Origin: Prevotella sp. oral taxon 299 str. F0039
GTDB lineage: Bacteria > Bacteroidota > Bacteroidia > Bacteroidales > Bacteroidaceae
Length of the DNA stretch: 64,000 bases
NCBI RefSeq assembly: GCF_000163055.2
Contig: NC_022111.1
Location: 1,116,001 to 1,180,000, forward strand
Reading direction: 5' to 3'
The notes under the pieces were generated by a model. It made no database searches and was not told where the DNA came from. It worked only from the letters and a program-made list of their open reading frames with translations. This document shows positions 27,551 through 36,608 of this stretch, piece by piece (position 1 is the stretch's first letter; each line of letters starts with the position of its first letter). The translations under genes were made by a program, and so were the position numbers.

Positions 27551-28528
27551 ATGAAACACAAATATAACCTACTTCAAATAGGTGGCTATGCCATAGCAGG
27601 CCTACTACTATTATGTGGTTGCCACAGCGAAAACAACACTGCAGAAGACGAGTGGACTGCCACTTATGTTTATCTGCAACGGTTAGATTATTTAACTCCA
27701 TCACCCAAAACCTTCTACATTAACCATTCTGAAGAAGGTCTTTCAGGAGAAGTTAACATGCCTTTTGTGGCTAAAACACAAAAGCCAACCAGCAAAGATG
27801 TGCATGTAAACATCGAACTTCGTGATGCCAACGCATCTAATATAGGATTGGAGCTACAAGACAACAAGGGTAAAAAAATCGATGTTTCACAAATTGTTAT
27901 CAAAGCAGGCGAGCAACATTCCGACACCTTTCGCATTGTAGCAACAAACCTTAGCGAGCTAAAAACAAACGAGCAAAAGGTTAGTTTATCGTTCGATGTA
28001 GCCCTAAAAAGCATCGAAACAACGCAACCCAACACACTCATTTCACCCATGACAACGCTCAACAATCTCACAGCAAAGGTTGAAAAAGGAGCCTTGCAAT
28101 CTATGATAATGGGCGAACCAAAGGTGAATGACGTGTTAGATCGTGACTCTTGGACTATTACATTGAGTGAAGGAGCCGAAAATTCTAGTGCTAATTTAAT
28201 TGATGGAAACTATTCGACAGATGTTGCACGCAGTGGACAAGGATTCACAATAACGATAGATCTTGGTAGTATCAAAACCATAACGGGTGTTAACACCACC
28301 TCTTGGGCATGGACAACCAATCACTATGCCCCCCAAGAAGTGGAGGTTGCCGTTTCGAAAGACAATGTAACATGGAAATCGTTGGGCACAATTCAAACAA
28401 GTGGAGGCTATCAAAACATCACACTTTTAAGCAGTCCTAAGGCCCGTTATCTAAAATATAGCATATTAAAGATGCCCGCAACAGGCCGTGTAAGTATTCT
28501 AGAATTCTATCTCTTTGGTACAGACTAA
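27551..28528 (+). CDS. DUF1735 plus F5/8-type C (discoidin) lipoprotein
   Basis: 325 residues from ATG 27551, with a lipobox LLLCGCHSEN. An upstream in-frame ATG at 27530 overlaps the preceding gene and is less likely. The N-terminal half is DUF1735-like. The C-terminal half is an F5/8-type C domain (about 195-325): NLIDGNYSTDVARSGQGFTI, then LGSIKTITGVNTTSW and the closing ISILEFYLFG-like strand. Discoidin domains of this kind bind galactose or GlcNAc-containing glycans. It is the last gene of locus 1, before a strong terminator. Confidence 0.85.
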   Translation: MKHKYNLLQIGGYAIAGLLLLCGCHSENNTAEDEWTATYVYLQRLDYLTPSPKTFYINHSEEGLSGEVNMPFVAKTQKPTSKDVHVNIELRDANASNIGLELQDNKGKKIDVSQIVIKAGEQHSDTFRIVATNLSELKTNEQKVSLSFDVALKSIETTQPNTLISPMTTLNNLTAKVEKGALQSMIMGEPKVNDVLDRDSWTITLSEGAENSSANLIDGNYSTDVARSGQGFTITIDLGSIKTITGVNTTSWAWTTNHYAPQEVEVAVSKDNVTWKSLGTIQTSGGYQNITLLSSPKARYLKYSILKMPATGRVSILEFYLFGTD

Positions 28529-28607
28529 AAACTAATAAGGCCAATGTTGCTTTTGCTTTAAACGCAAAATAAACTCGGTTTTTATTTTAAAACATCAATA
28601 AAACAGC

Positions 28608-28647
28608 CATAGGGTGCATTCGTTCATTCGAGTGCACCCTATGTTTT
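28608..28647 (+). terminator. Strong terminator of locus 1
   Basis: CATAGGGTGCATTCG (28608-28622) pairs with CGAGTGCACCCTATG (28629-28643), 15 bp with one wobble and a 6-nt loop, followed by TTTT. The 28529-28607 stretch before it holds nothing I can name. Confidence 0.85.
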
Positions 28648-28794
28648 ACTAAGCTTTTACACAGCCTTTGTGCTCCTCTTGGATAAATGCGCACCACCAA
28701 AGCCTCACAACACCCCTTTATATATAATAGATGTAGTCCTTTATTGCATGGACTTTGCAACGAAAATACATATTAAACTTAACTTTTTTTATAG

Positions 28795-28823
28795 CCCCAA
28801 AGTAACAATTGTTACTCTTGGGG
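28795..28823. promoter_or_regulatory. FNR/HcpR-like operator upstream of hcp
   Basis: A perfect 16-bp palindrome, AGTAACAATTGTTACT (28801-28816), is flanked by CCCCAA and TTGGGG (28795-28800 and 28818-28823), with one extra base on the right side. The GTAAC-n6-GTTAC form fits CRP/FNR-family regulators such as HcpR, which controls hcp in Porphyromonas and other anaerobes. Its centre (28808.5) lies about 41-43 bp before the predicted transcription start, the class II activator position, and it stands where a -33 element would be. The regulator gene is not in this window. Confidence 0.7.
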
Positions 28824-28837
28824 TTTTCTTTTAGATC

Positions 28838-28845
28838 TAATTTTG
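28838..28845 (+). promoter_or_regulatory. -7 element of hcp
   Basis: TAATTTTG matches TAnnTTTG, 33 nt before the hcp ATG. No TTTG is present at -33; the operator palindrome occupies that region. Confidence 0.65.
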
Positions 28846-28877
28846 CACCCAACAAGATTAAATTATACAAAAAGATT

Positions 28878-30527
28878 ATGGAAAATAAGATGTTTTGTTT
28901 CCAATGTCAGGAAACAGCTAAGGGTGTGGCTTGCACCATTAAAGGAGTTTGTGGCAAAGAAGCTTCAACCTCAAACTATATGGATTTACTTTTAGGAGTT
29001 GTGAGAGGCGTCTCTACTATCGAGCATCTTTTGCGTCAAAACAATGTTCAAAGCGTTGAAGGAGTAGACAGCTTCGTTATCGACTCGTTGTTCTGTACCA
29101 TCACAAATGCTAACTTCGACGATGCATCTATTTTGCGCAGAGTAGACAAAGGTGTGGCACTTAAAAAGCAATTATTGGCTATCGCTTCTCAAAACAATAT
29201 TCAGCTTCCCGACTATCAAGAAGTTACTTGGGGCGGAGAGAAAGCTGATTATGATGCAGAAAGCTTGAGAGAGAATATTCTTCGCAATGAAAACGAAGAC
29301 CTTCGCTCGTTAAAAGAGCTAACTGTTCTTGGCTTAAAAGGTATGGCTGCCTATGCAGAACACGCTGGAAGACTTGGTTATGCCGACCAAGAGGTGAACA
29401 ACTTTATACACAAAGCATTGGCAACCATCGCCGATCCTAATGCAGATATGAACACATTACTAAATATTGTGCTCGAAACTGGTAGCAAAGGCGTTAGCGC
29501 AATGGCTGTTCTCGACAAGGCAAACACCACTTCTTATGGTAATCCTGAAATCACAAAGGTGAACATTGGCGTTGGTAAAAACCCTGGAATCCTTATCAGT
29601 GGACACGATTTACACGATATTGAAGAGCTATTAAAACAAACAGAAGGCACTGGAGTAGACGTTTATACACACGGAGAGATGCTCCCTGCACACTATTATC
29701 CACAACTAAAGAAATACAAACACCTTGTTGGTAACTACGGAAACGCATGGTGGAAGCAAAGAGAAGAGTTCGCTGCATTCAACGGACCTATTATCTTTAC
29801 TACCAACTGTATCGTTCCTCCAACAGCAAGAGACAATTATCGTGATCGTGTTTTCACTCTTAACTCTACTGGTTTCCCTGGTTGGAAGCACATCGAAGCA
29901 GACGAAAACGGACACAAAGACTTCTCTGAAGTAATCGAGTTGGCGAAGACTTGCGATGCTCCTACAGAGATTGAAACTGGCGAAATCATTGGAGGTTTCG
30001 CACACAATCAGGTATTTGCACTTGCAGACAAAATCGTTGAAGCTGTGAAGAGCGGTGCTATTCGTAAGTTTGTAGTGATGGGTGGATGCGACGGAAGAAT
30101 GAAGAGTCGTGACTACTACACTGAGTTTGCAAAACAATTGCCTCAAGATGTGGTGATACTAACATCTGGTTGCGCTAAATTTAAATACAATAAACTAAAT
30201 CTTGGAGATATAAATGGCATACCAAGAGTGCTCGATGCAGGTCAATGTAACGACTCTTACACATGGGCTGTGGTAGCTCTTAAGTTGAAAGAGATATTCG
30301 GTGCAGCCGATATCAACGACCTTCCATTGGCATTCAATATTGCGTGGTATGAACAAAAAGCCGTTATTGTTCTCCTTGCACTATTAAGCTTAGGCGTTAA
30401 GAACATTCACATTGGTCCTACTCTTCCTGCTTTCGTTTCGCCAGCAGTACTCAAAGTACTTGTAGAACAATTCGGATTAGGAGGTATTACAACAGTAGAA
30501 GAAGACCTTCAGAAGATGATTGGATAA
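28878..30527 (+). CDS. hcp: Hybrid-cluster protein (hydroxylamine reductase)
   Basis: 549 residues from ATG 28878. An in-frame upstream ATG at 28809 lies inside the operator, before the -7 box, so I rejected it. The N-terminal cysteines ([20 protein letters not shown], then CGK) hold the cubane [4Fe-4S] cluster in the compact anaerobe-type spacing; downstream Cys, His and Glu residues ([16 protein letters not shown]) bind the hybrid Fe-S-O cluster. Hcp reduces nitric oxide or hydroxylamine and protects against nitrosative stress in the cytoplasm. It is a single-gene unit with its own operator and terminator. Confidence 0.96.
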   Translation: MENKMFCFQCQETAKGVACTIKGVCGKEASTSNYMDLLLGVVRGVSTIEHLLRQNNVQSVEGVDSFVIDSLFCTITNANFDDASILRRVDKGVALKKQLLAIASQNNIQLPDYQEVTWGGEKADYDAESLRENILRNENEDLRSLKELTVLGLKGMAAYAEHAGRLGYADQEVNNFIHKALATIADPNADMNTLLNIVLETGSKGVSAMAVLDKANTTSYGNPEITKVNIGVGKNPGILISGHDLHDIEELLKQTEGTGVDVYTHGEMLPAHYYPQLKKYKHLVGNYGNAWWKQREEFAAFNGPIIFTTNCIVPPTARDNYRDRVFTLNSTGFPGWKHIEADENGHKDFSEVIELAKTCDAPTEIETGEIIGGFAHNQVFALADKIVEAVKSGAIRKFVVMGGCDGRMKSRDYYTEFAKQLPQDVVILTSGCAKFKYNKLNLGDINGIPRVLDAGQCNDSYTWAVVALKLKEIFGAADINDLPLAFNIAWYEQKAVIVLLALLSLGVKNIHIGPTLPAFVSPAVLKVLVEQFGLGGITTVEEDLQKMIG

Positions 30528-30653
30528 TAAAAAAAGTAGAAAAGCTTACTTATAATTCATTCGTAAACATTGTTTTCAATATAAATAAAACAATAATTGT
30601 ATTTCATACAACACAAAAAGCAATCATTAAAATAAAAACAATGTATCAATATT

Positions 30654-30690
30654 AGGAGATGAAAACAATAAGTTTTTGTCTCCTTTTTTT
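30654..30690 (+). terminator. Terminator after hcp
   Basis: AGGAGATGAAAAC (30654-30666) pairs with GTTTTTGTCTCCT (30672-30684) with two mismatches and a 5-nt loop, followed by a run of seven or more T. Confidence 0.75.
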
Positions 30691-30769
30691 TAATCCAACT
30701 CAACTGCAACACATCATTAGCCATCAAAATCTTTTTATATCATTTCATCGTCTTATTTTTTTTATTTCC

Positions 30770-30857
30770 AATAACATTGATATAGTCTTCAATAATCATT
30801 GCTTTTATATAATAAAAGTAATCTTATTACTATCCAAAAGTAGTGCATTTGTTGAAA
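30770..30857 (+). repeat. 22-nt tetrad repeat, array 5 (degenerate)
   Basis: Four units of 21, 23, 22 and 22 nt begin at 30770, 30791, 30814 and 30836: AATAACATTGATATAG, AATAATCATTGCTTTTA, AAAAGTAATCTTATTA and AAAAGTAGTGCATTTG. Total length is 88 nt, as in the other arrays. It is less regular than they are. Confidence 0.6.
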
Positions 30858-31374
30858 ACCTTGCTAATAACTACATGATAACTGCATTAAAACTTTCTTA
30901 AAACTACATAATAACTGCCCAATTATCAACAATAGATAACATTCTAAAAATCAAAAGTTTATATCCACAGAGTTATCTAAACTTTATCCACTATTTATCG
31001 ACATACATCATGTATTCGTAATGATTGCTTTTGAATAGCTATGTAAAATGCTTGTCAATAATGTTAATAACTCTACAAAACATTGACTATCAAAATGCAA
31101 TTATACAACTTAACACAATTAAAAATATGGATAACTTGTATCAAAAAGCATCGTTTTTTATTCTTTTTCAACACTTATCCATAATATCAACAAGCCATTA
31201 TAGTAATCATCATTTATCTATTATTTATAAAAAAGATAAGAAGAATAAAGAAGATAATAAATGAAGACGAAAAAAAGAAGCCCCCTAAAGCAATATAAAA
31301 GCAAAAGAAAAATAGAAAAGAAAAGCATCAAAAAGCAATATGTAATAATGAGAAAATGAAAGAATTAAAAATAT

Positions 31375-31405
31375 TTTGATCGTTCATCAAATTTATTTAT
31401 ATTTG
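31375..31405 (+). promoter_or_regulatory. Promoter of the ECF sigma gene
   Basis: TTTG at 31375-31378, a 19-nt spacer and TATATTTG at 31398-31405, a full match to the housekeeping Bacteroidota promoter, 27 nt before the ATG. Confidence 0.75.
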
Positions 31406-31432
31406 CAATGATTTATCTATGATCGCCTAATA

Positions 31433-31966
31433 ATGCAAGAAAACCTTGATAAAAACATAGAAAAACTATTTAAAGAAACCTATCCTATGCTCTTTTGTTA
31501 TGCACAAAAGATTGTGGGGTATGATGATGCTGAGGACGTATTAGAAGAAGTTTTCTTGGATATTTGTAAACGCAAAGATTTTATTGAAATAGGAGATAAA
31601 ATCAATTCTTTTTTATTTCGAGCTGTATATACTAGGTGTATTAATATTTTACATAGGCGAAATTCTGTTCATGGATATATTAAATTGATTGAAGAAGTGC
31701 ACCAACGCCAATTGGATATGCTCGAAGACGATCATAATAAAATAATTATTGAGAAACTTGAAAACAATGAATTGGGTTATATTCTTAAAAAGAAAATAGA
31801 AGAATTGCCCGAAAAATGCCGAGAAAGTTTCAAAATGAGCTATATCTATAATATGAGAAATGAAGATATAGCCGATGTGTTAGATGTATCTATTAGAACA
31901 GTAGAATCGCACATTTATCATGCTCTTAAAATATTAAGAAACGAACTAAAGCAATTAAAAAAATAG
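31433..31966 (+). CDS. ECF-type RNA polymerase sigma factor
   Basis: 177 residues with sigma region 2 (about 10-75, YAQKIVGYDDAEDVLEEVFL) and region 4 (about 115-170, with ELPEKCRESFKMSYIYNMRN and the HTH IADVLDVSIRTVESHI). This is the Bacteroidota ECF type that usually pairs with a FecR anti-sigma gene and drives Sus-like loci. No FecR-like gene follows; instead a GH85 gene starts 232 nt downstream. It may control the GH85 pair or a distant locus, and how it is held inactive is not visible. It has a housekeeping promoter of its own. Confidence 0.88.
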   Translation: MQENLDKNIEKLFKETYPMLFCYAQKIVGYDDAEDVLEEVFLDICKRKDFIEIGDKINSFLFRAVYTRCINILHRRNSVHGYIKLIEEVHQRQLDMLEDDHNKIIIEKLENNELGYILKKKIEELPEKCRESFKMSYIYNMRNEDIADVLDVSIRTVESHIYHALKILRNELKQLKK

Positions 31967-32018
31967 TTCGAAGTATAAAAAAATCTTTTTTTGTTCAGTA
32001 TATTTTATTCTAGAAATG

Positions 32019-32050
32019 TTTATATAATAGCAATCGACCTATTATATAAA
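32019..32050. promoter_or_regulatory. Perfect 12-bp inverted repeat before the first GH85 gene
   Basis: TTTATATAATAG (32019-32030) and CTATTATATAAA (32039-32050) are exact reverse complements with an 8-nt spacer, between the ECF sigma gene and the GH85 gene. No T-run follows. It could be an operator or an mRNA hairpin. Confidence 0.55.
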
Positions 32051-32198
32051 CCTAAACTATGTATAAAAAGGACATTAATGAACGAATAGAATGTTGTTAG
32101 AGCATAAAAAACTACTCTATCTTTTGTCTATAACTAAAAAAAATAGGCAGTCGACACTCTCATTCAAAAAACGAATAACCAACATAAACAATACTATT

Positions 32199-35100
32199 AT
32201 GAAACTTATAAAATTAATAGGATTAACCTTTGTATCCTTATTATTAACAAATGGAGTAAAAGCCCAGCAACCTTATAATGGCTGTTGGCACCCTAATGAC
32301 ATTAGAAATTGGAGTCCTCAAAACGACCCTAATGCCAAATTCAATCGAAGTAGAGTGCCTTTGGCAAAGCGTTTTAGAGAGCCAATGTCAATGAAAGCCA
32401 ACCCAAACCAATACTATGAAGGTCAAGTTTGCAACGCAACTATATTGTATCCCATGTGTAGTTTGTGCCCCTCTCAAGGTGCAAACAACTTTATTGGCTA
32501 CCAACCCACCTACTGGCAATACATGGATAAGATGGTATATTGGGCAGGAGCAGCTAACGAAGGAATTATCAATATACCCCCTTGCGGTTCTACCGATGCA
32601 GCACATCAAAGCGGAGTGAAGATGTTAGGTAACATATTCTTCCCACCTTCAGCTTATGGCGGACAACGTATTTGGGTGCAACAAATGCTTACTAAGCAAG
32701 ATGGGAAATACATTTATGCAAAGAAACTATTTGAAATAGCTAAATACTTTGGTTTCGATGGTTGGTTTATCAACGAAGAAACAGGAGGCGGAAGTATCGA
32801 CCAATGGGTTGAATTTATCAGACAATTCAACGAATATGCAGATGCTGAAGGTTATAAAGACATGGAAATTCAGTGGTATCAAGCACATTCAGGACCTAAT
32901 ACACGAATTCTTAATGCTCACAAAAACACCTCACACTTCCTCGATTATGGTAGAGTAGGTGATTATCGTCACATGGCATCAACACTTAATTGTACTGAAG
33001 AAGAAACCATGCAAAAGATATATGGTGGAATAGAAGCCGTGCAACAAGGAATGACAGGCTATGGAAATCAGTTGAGAAATGTTTTTAAACGAGACAAACA
33101 TGTAGGCTCTGTGGCTCTATTCTGCCCCGAAGAACACATTTGGAAAGATGTAGTGAGACGTCTTCTCGACACTCCTCAAGATAATGGAGAAGAAGCTTAT
33201 AGAGCAACTACTAAGGTGTTTGAAAACGAAAGAACTGTTTGGGTAAATAGAAGTGGTAATCCTGCAGATATGTCAAATGGTGGAATGCAATTCAGTTCAT
33301 GGCCAGGTATATCAGGATGTTTACTCGAACGCTCATCAATCACCTCTCTTCCCTTTACAACTTCATTCTGCGTGGGCGTGGGAAAACATCGTTTTGTGAA
33401 AGGCGAAAAGCGCAATACACAAGATTGGTACCACTCTGGAACACAAAGTATAATGCCAACATGGCGTTATTGGATTGAAAATGGAACCCAATTAAAAGTT
33501 AGTCTTGATTGGGACGATGCCTATAACTTTGGAAACAGCATTAAAATAGCAGGATTATTAACACAAGGAAACCACCTTATGCGTTTGTATAAAACACAAA
33601 TTGGTATCACCAATGGCGGTAAATTCAAACTTGTGTATAAAACAAATAAAGAGAATTCTGTTCATGTTAAGTTAGGAACTCAAAGTAATATAACAGAAGG
33701 TTTAGAACAATTAAATAATGTAAACAGAACCAATGTAAATGGTTGGACTGTTGATGAATACGACTTGTCGACCTTTAACAACAAAACAATCTATATGATT
33801 GCGCTCGACTTAAATACCGATAGCGAACTTTCTAACTACGAATTAAAGTTAGGCGAGCTATCAATGTTGCCCGCTTCTTATCAGCCTAAGGCAATGAATG
33901 TGTCGAACTTAACCAACGGAACAACCTTAACAGAAGAGGGTGGCGACCTTCGTTTAACATGGGATTGGGATAATAATACCGACTTCGATCACTTTGATGT
34001 TTATACTGTAAACGACAATGGTAGCCAACATCTTGTTGGACAAACACGTGGCGAAGGTTTCTATGTACCTAAATTTAACCGCAATGGTAGCGACCAAGCC
34101 CTTAATGTGCGTTTAGTTCCTGTGATGAAAGATGGCTCTGAAAGCAATGTTCAAGAACTAAAAGTGAACTATCCTAAGCTCACCGAGCCTGTGATAACCA
34201 TTAAAACCAATAATAGCTACGTTAAAAAAGGCGACATTGTAAAGCTAACAGCAAAAGGAACAGGCGACCCTACATCGTGGAAATGGACTCTTCCTGCATC
34301 GTTAGAACCTGTAAGTGGAGCATCTTTAACCGAGTCTTATATCACTGTTAAAGCCTTAGAAGAAGGAGCACAGAAAGTGAAAGTAGAAGCAACCAATGTT
34401 ATTGGCACTGGATCAACAGAACAAGTGGTGTTTGATGTGTTGAATGAAGCCGACATTAACGATGTTAAAAACGTGGCATTAAAGAAGAGCGTTAGTAGAT
34501 TTAGCGGCTCGGCAAGTGACAGCGAAACACCTATTAATATTATAGATGGTGTTGAAAAGCCAACTGATATTCATAAAAAATGGTGTAACATTGCCAGCAA
34601 CCACGAATGTGTTATCGACCTTATGGGTACCTATCGCTTATATGCTTTCAAAATATTCGATTGTAAATCAGGTCCTGAACGTGCCGAAAACTTCAATAAC
34701 TATCGCATCTCTGTGAGCGAAGACAATGAACATTGGACTGTTGTTGTTGACGAAAAGAATCGCTTAAACGACGATGTTAAAATAGATTATATCACTCCTT
34801 GCAAAGCACGTTATGTGAAGTTGAATCCTTATTCTGAAAAAGGTATGACCCTAAGAATATGGGAATTCGAGGTGATGGGAGCCGACTTGAGTAAAATGGC
34901 TATCGAAACACCCGACCAAGTGATTCTAAATGCAGGCGAACAACGCAATGTAGAGGTGAAATATATGTTGAATGGAGATGAACGTTCATCACAATTTAAC
35001 TGCGAGGTAACTCCTTATAAAGGCGATGTAACCATCACCAATGTGCAACACAATGCCGAAACATCAACTATTAGTTTCACTATCACTGCATCAACAAAGA

Positions 35101-36440
35101 TAGGTAATTCTAAAGTGAAGGTGCTTGTGCGCAACGGAAACATCACTAAAGAGCGCATTTTCAATGTTATTGTAGACGATCCAAATGCAAAGAACGTATT
35201 AAAAGGCGTGAAAGCTGAGGTGAGAAAATATTCTACTAACTACAACAGCAACGAAACTTACAGCACATACGAAAACGAAATGCTAACAGATGGCGACCTT
35301 TCTAAGTCTGCTTTCGGTGGTGATATTTACGATTTCTCTAAATTCAACCAAGACCTTTGGAGCGTGTTCGAAGCAAAAGATACATGGGATATTTCAAAGG
35401 TTAAGATAACAATTGACAATAAGAATAAGGGTAAAAACGATAATGAAGAAGAGGGATTGGTTTATAAAAACATCGACCTCATGATTAGTAGTAATGGTAA
35501 CGACTGGGAAACTGTCTATACTTTCAAAGATATCAAAGAAGAATCTACCCTTCAATACATTCTTCCTCGTGCTAAGAAGGTGAAATATTTTGCAGTGGTT
35601 GCAACCCTTCATCCTCTTTTCTATCCATCTATCACCGAGGTAGAAGCATTCGAACAAACAGGAAAAGCAGCCTCAGAGGTAGTTCCTCTCAAGATAGAAA
35701 ATGGATTTAATGCCGATGTTATTGCCGAAGATAAGCCTGTTAGCACTTATACCAATGTTGCATTAGATTATGATGGTTGGGTGTTCTATAATTCAAAAGT
35801 TAGACCTGAAGGTGCACTTTGTGACGAATCGGGCACCATTATCTCTGCAGCAGGCAACGAATATCAATTAGCCGACTTTGATAAGAGCAATGCTTTGGTT
35901 CTACAAAATACATTATTCTTTCCTAAACTCACCTTCGAAACACCTCAATATGGTAGCGAACTTTATCTATTAGTGCTTTCTACAGGTGGAAGAGGTGGTA
36001 TGATGGTAGTTCCATATTATGAAGATGAAACCACAGGTAGTACTGAAAACTTTGGAATTGACGACTGGAGTATGGCAGGAGTTGATGTTGCTAAAGAGGG
36101 ATTGGGCAAAATAAAGAGAGAAAATCGCAATGAATTTAAGGATGGCGACTACTCTAATAAACTACAATTTAAAGTGGTTGAACACAAAATAAATATCAAT
36201 CCTGAAAAGCGCATCAAGGCTATTAAGGTGCGAAACACCAAACCTGGAACAACAGCTACCCTTCTTGCAGCCTCTATTAAAACAGCTATTCCAACAGGAA
36301 TAAGCAATGTAAATAATGATAACGAAGCACAAGTGGTTGGCATCTACACTATAGATGGTTTGCGTTTAACCGCTCCTGTTAAGGGAATCAACATCTTGAA
36401 GCTATCTAATGGCACTATGAAAAAAGTTTTTATTAAATAG
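32199..36440 (+). CDS. GH85 endo-beta-N-acetylglucosaminidase A, multidomain, secreted
   Basis: 1413 residues from ATG 32199, the start that begins the signal peptide (MKLIKLIGLTFVSLLLTNGV, then KAQ); an in-frame ATG 108 nt upstream is not credible. The GH85 domain (about 23-560) carries FDGWFINEET at 186-195, with the catalytic Asn192/Glu194 pair that uses the substrate N-acetyl group. Beta-sandwich and Ig-like modules follow (about 560-750), then an F5/8-type C domain (about 755-895), a second discoidin-like region (about 995-1155), and an end (VVGIYTIDGLRLTAPVKG and a short tail) resembling a T9SS sorting domain. It would release N-glycans by cutting their chitobiose core. It is a tandem paralogue of the next gene. 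Confidence 0.9.
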   Translation: MKLIKLIGLTFVSLLLTNGVKAQQPYNGCWHPNDIRNWSPQNDPNAKFNRSRVPLAKRFREPMSMKANPNQYYEGQVCNATILYPMCSLCPSQGANNFIGYQPTYWQYMDKMVYWAGAANEGIINIPPCGSTDAAHQSGVKMLGNIFFPPSAYGGQRIWVQQMLTKQDGKYIYAKKLFEIAKYFGFDGWFINEETGGGSIDQWVEFIRQFNEYADAEGYKDMEIQWYQAHSGPNTRILNAHKNTSHFLDYGRVGDYRHMASTLNCTEEETMQKIYGGIEAVQQGMTGYGNQLRNVFKRDKHVGSVALFCPEEHIWKDVVRRLLDTPQDNGEEAYRATTKVFENERTVWVNRSGNPADMSNGGMQFSSWPGISGCLLERSSITSLPFTTSFCVGVGKHRFVKGEKRNTQDWYHSGTQSIMPTWRYWIENGTQLKVSLDWDDAYNFGNSIKIAGLLTQGNHLMRLYKTQIGITNGGKFKLVYKTNKENSVHVKLGTQSNITEGLEQLNNVNRTNVNGWTVDEYDLSTFNNKTIYMIALDLNTDSELSNYELKLGELSMLPASYQPKAMNVSNLTNGTTLTEEGGDLRLTWDWDNNTDFDHFDVYTVNDNGSQHLVGQTRGEGFYVPKFNRNGSDQALNVRLVPVMKDGSESNVQELKVNYPKLTEPVITIKTNNSYVKKGDIVKLTAKGTGDPTSWKWTLPASLEPVSGASLTESYITVKALEEGAQKVKVEATNVIGTGSTEQVVFDVLNEADINDVKNVALKKSVSRFSGSASDSETPINIIDGVEKPTDIHKKWCNIASNHECVIDLMGTYRLYAFKIFDCKSGPERAENFNNYRISVSEDNEHWTVVVDEKNRLNDDVKIDYITPCKARYVKLNPYSEKGMTLRIWEFEVMGADLSKMAIETPDQVILNAGEQRNVEVKYMLNGDERSSQFNCEVTPYKGDVTITNVQHNAETSTISFTITASTKIGNSKVKVLVRNGNITKERIFNVIVDDPNAKNVLKGVKAEVRKYSTNYNSNETYSTYENEMLTDGDLSKSAFGGDIYDFSKFNQDLWSVFEAKDTWDISKVKITIDNKNKGKNDNEEEGLVYKNIDLMISSNGNDWETVYTFKDIKEESTLQYILPRAKKVKYFAVVATLHPLFYPSITEVEAFEQTGKAASEVVPLKIENGFNADVIAEDKPVSTYTNVALDYDGWVFYNSKVRPEGALCDESGTIISAAGNEYQLADFDKSNALVLQNTLFFPKLTFETPQYGSELYLLVLSTGGRGGMMVVPYYEDETTGSTENFGIDDWSMAGVDVAKEGLGKIKRENRNEFKDGDYSNKLQFKVVEHKININPEKRIKAIKVRNTKPGTTATLLAASIKTAIPTGISNVNNDNEAQVVGIYTIDGLRLTAPVKGINILKLSNGTMKKVFIK

Positions 36441-36461
36441 TTTTTCTTGCTTAAAAAGCAG

Positions 36462-36494
36462 AAGTGTGGCTCTTCGAGATGAAGGGCTGCACTT
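36462..36494 (+). promoter_or_regulatory. Intercistronic hairpin between the GH85 genes
   Basis: AAGTGTGGCTCTTC (36462-36475) pairs with GAAGGGCTGCACTT (36481-36494), 14 bp with three wobbles and a 5-nt loop. Only a short T-rich stretch follows (TATTTC), so it could be a weak terminator or a stabilising stem for the upstream mRNA. Confidence 0.5.
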
Positions 36495-36608
36495 TATTTC
36501 ATTATAGGTTGAGTAAAATAAGAGCCTAAAAAAACAGCTTTTAACAAGGCCTACTGAAACGAAAAAATAAATATCAAAAAAGTAATAACTAACAAAAACA
36601 ATTTTATT

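Larger units (their letters stand above)
30528..31432. other. 905-nt AT-rich intergenic region
   Basis: Holds the hcp terminator (30654-30690), a degenerate 22-nt tetrad (30770-30857), a cluster of DnaA-box-like 9-mers between 30923 and 31183, and the ECF sigma promoter (31375-31405). Short open frames at 30659-30901 and 31025-31264 have no start signal, domain or codon bias that would support a gene. Confidence 0.5.

Noticed and set aside
28809..28877. Extended N-terminus of hcp from 28809
   Set aside because: It would start inside the operator and before the -7 element; the ATG at 28878 gives the normal Hcp start.
30923..31183. Calling this gap the chromosome origin
   Set aside because: Motifs have mismatches, no origin-associated genes are nearby, and strand bias of genes does not change; kept only as a low-interest finding.
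30659..31264. Two short open frames (30659-30901, 31025-31264) as genes
   Set aside because: They are very AT-rich, one contains the hcp terminator and a repeat block, and neither shows a domain, signal peptide or good start region.
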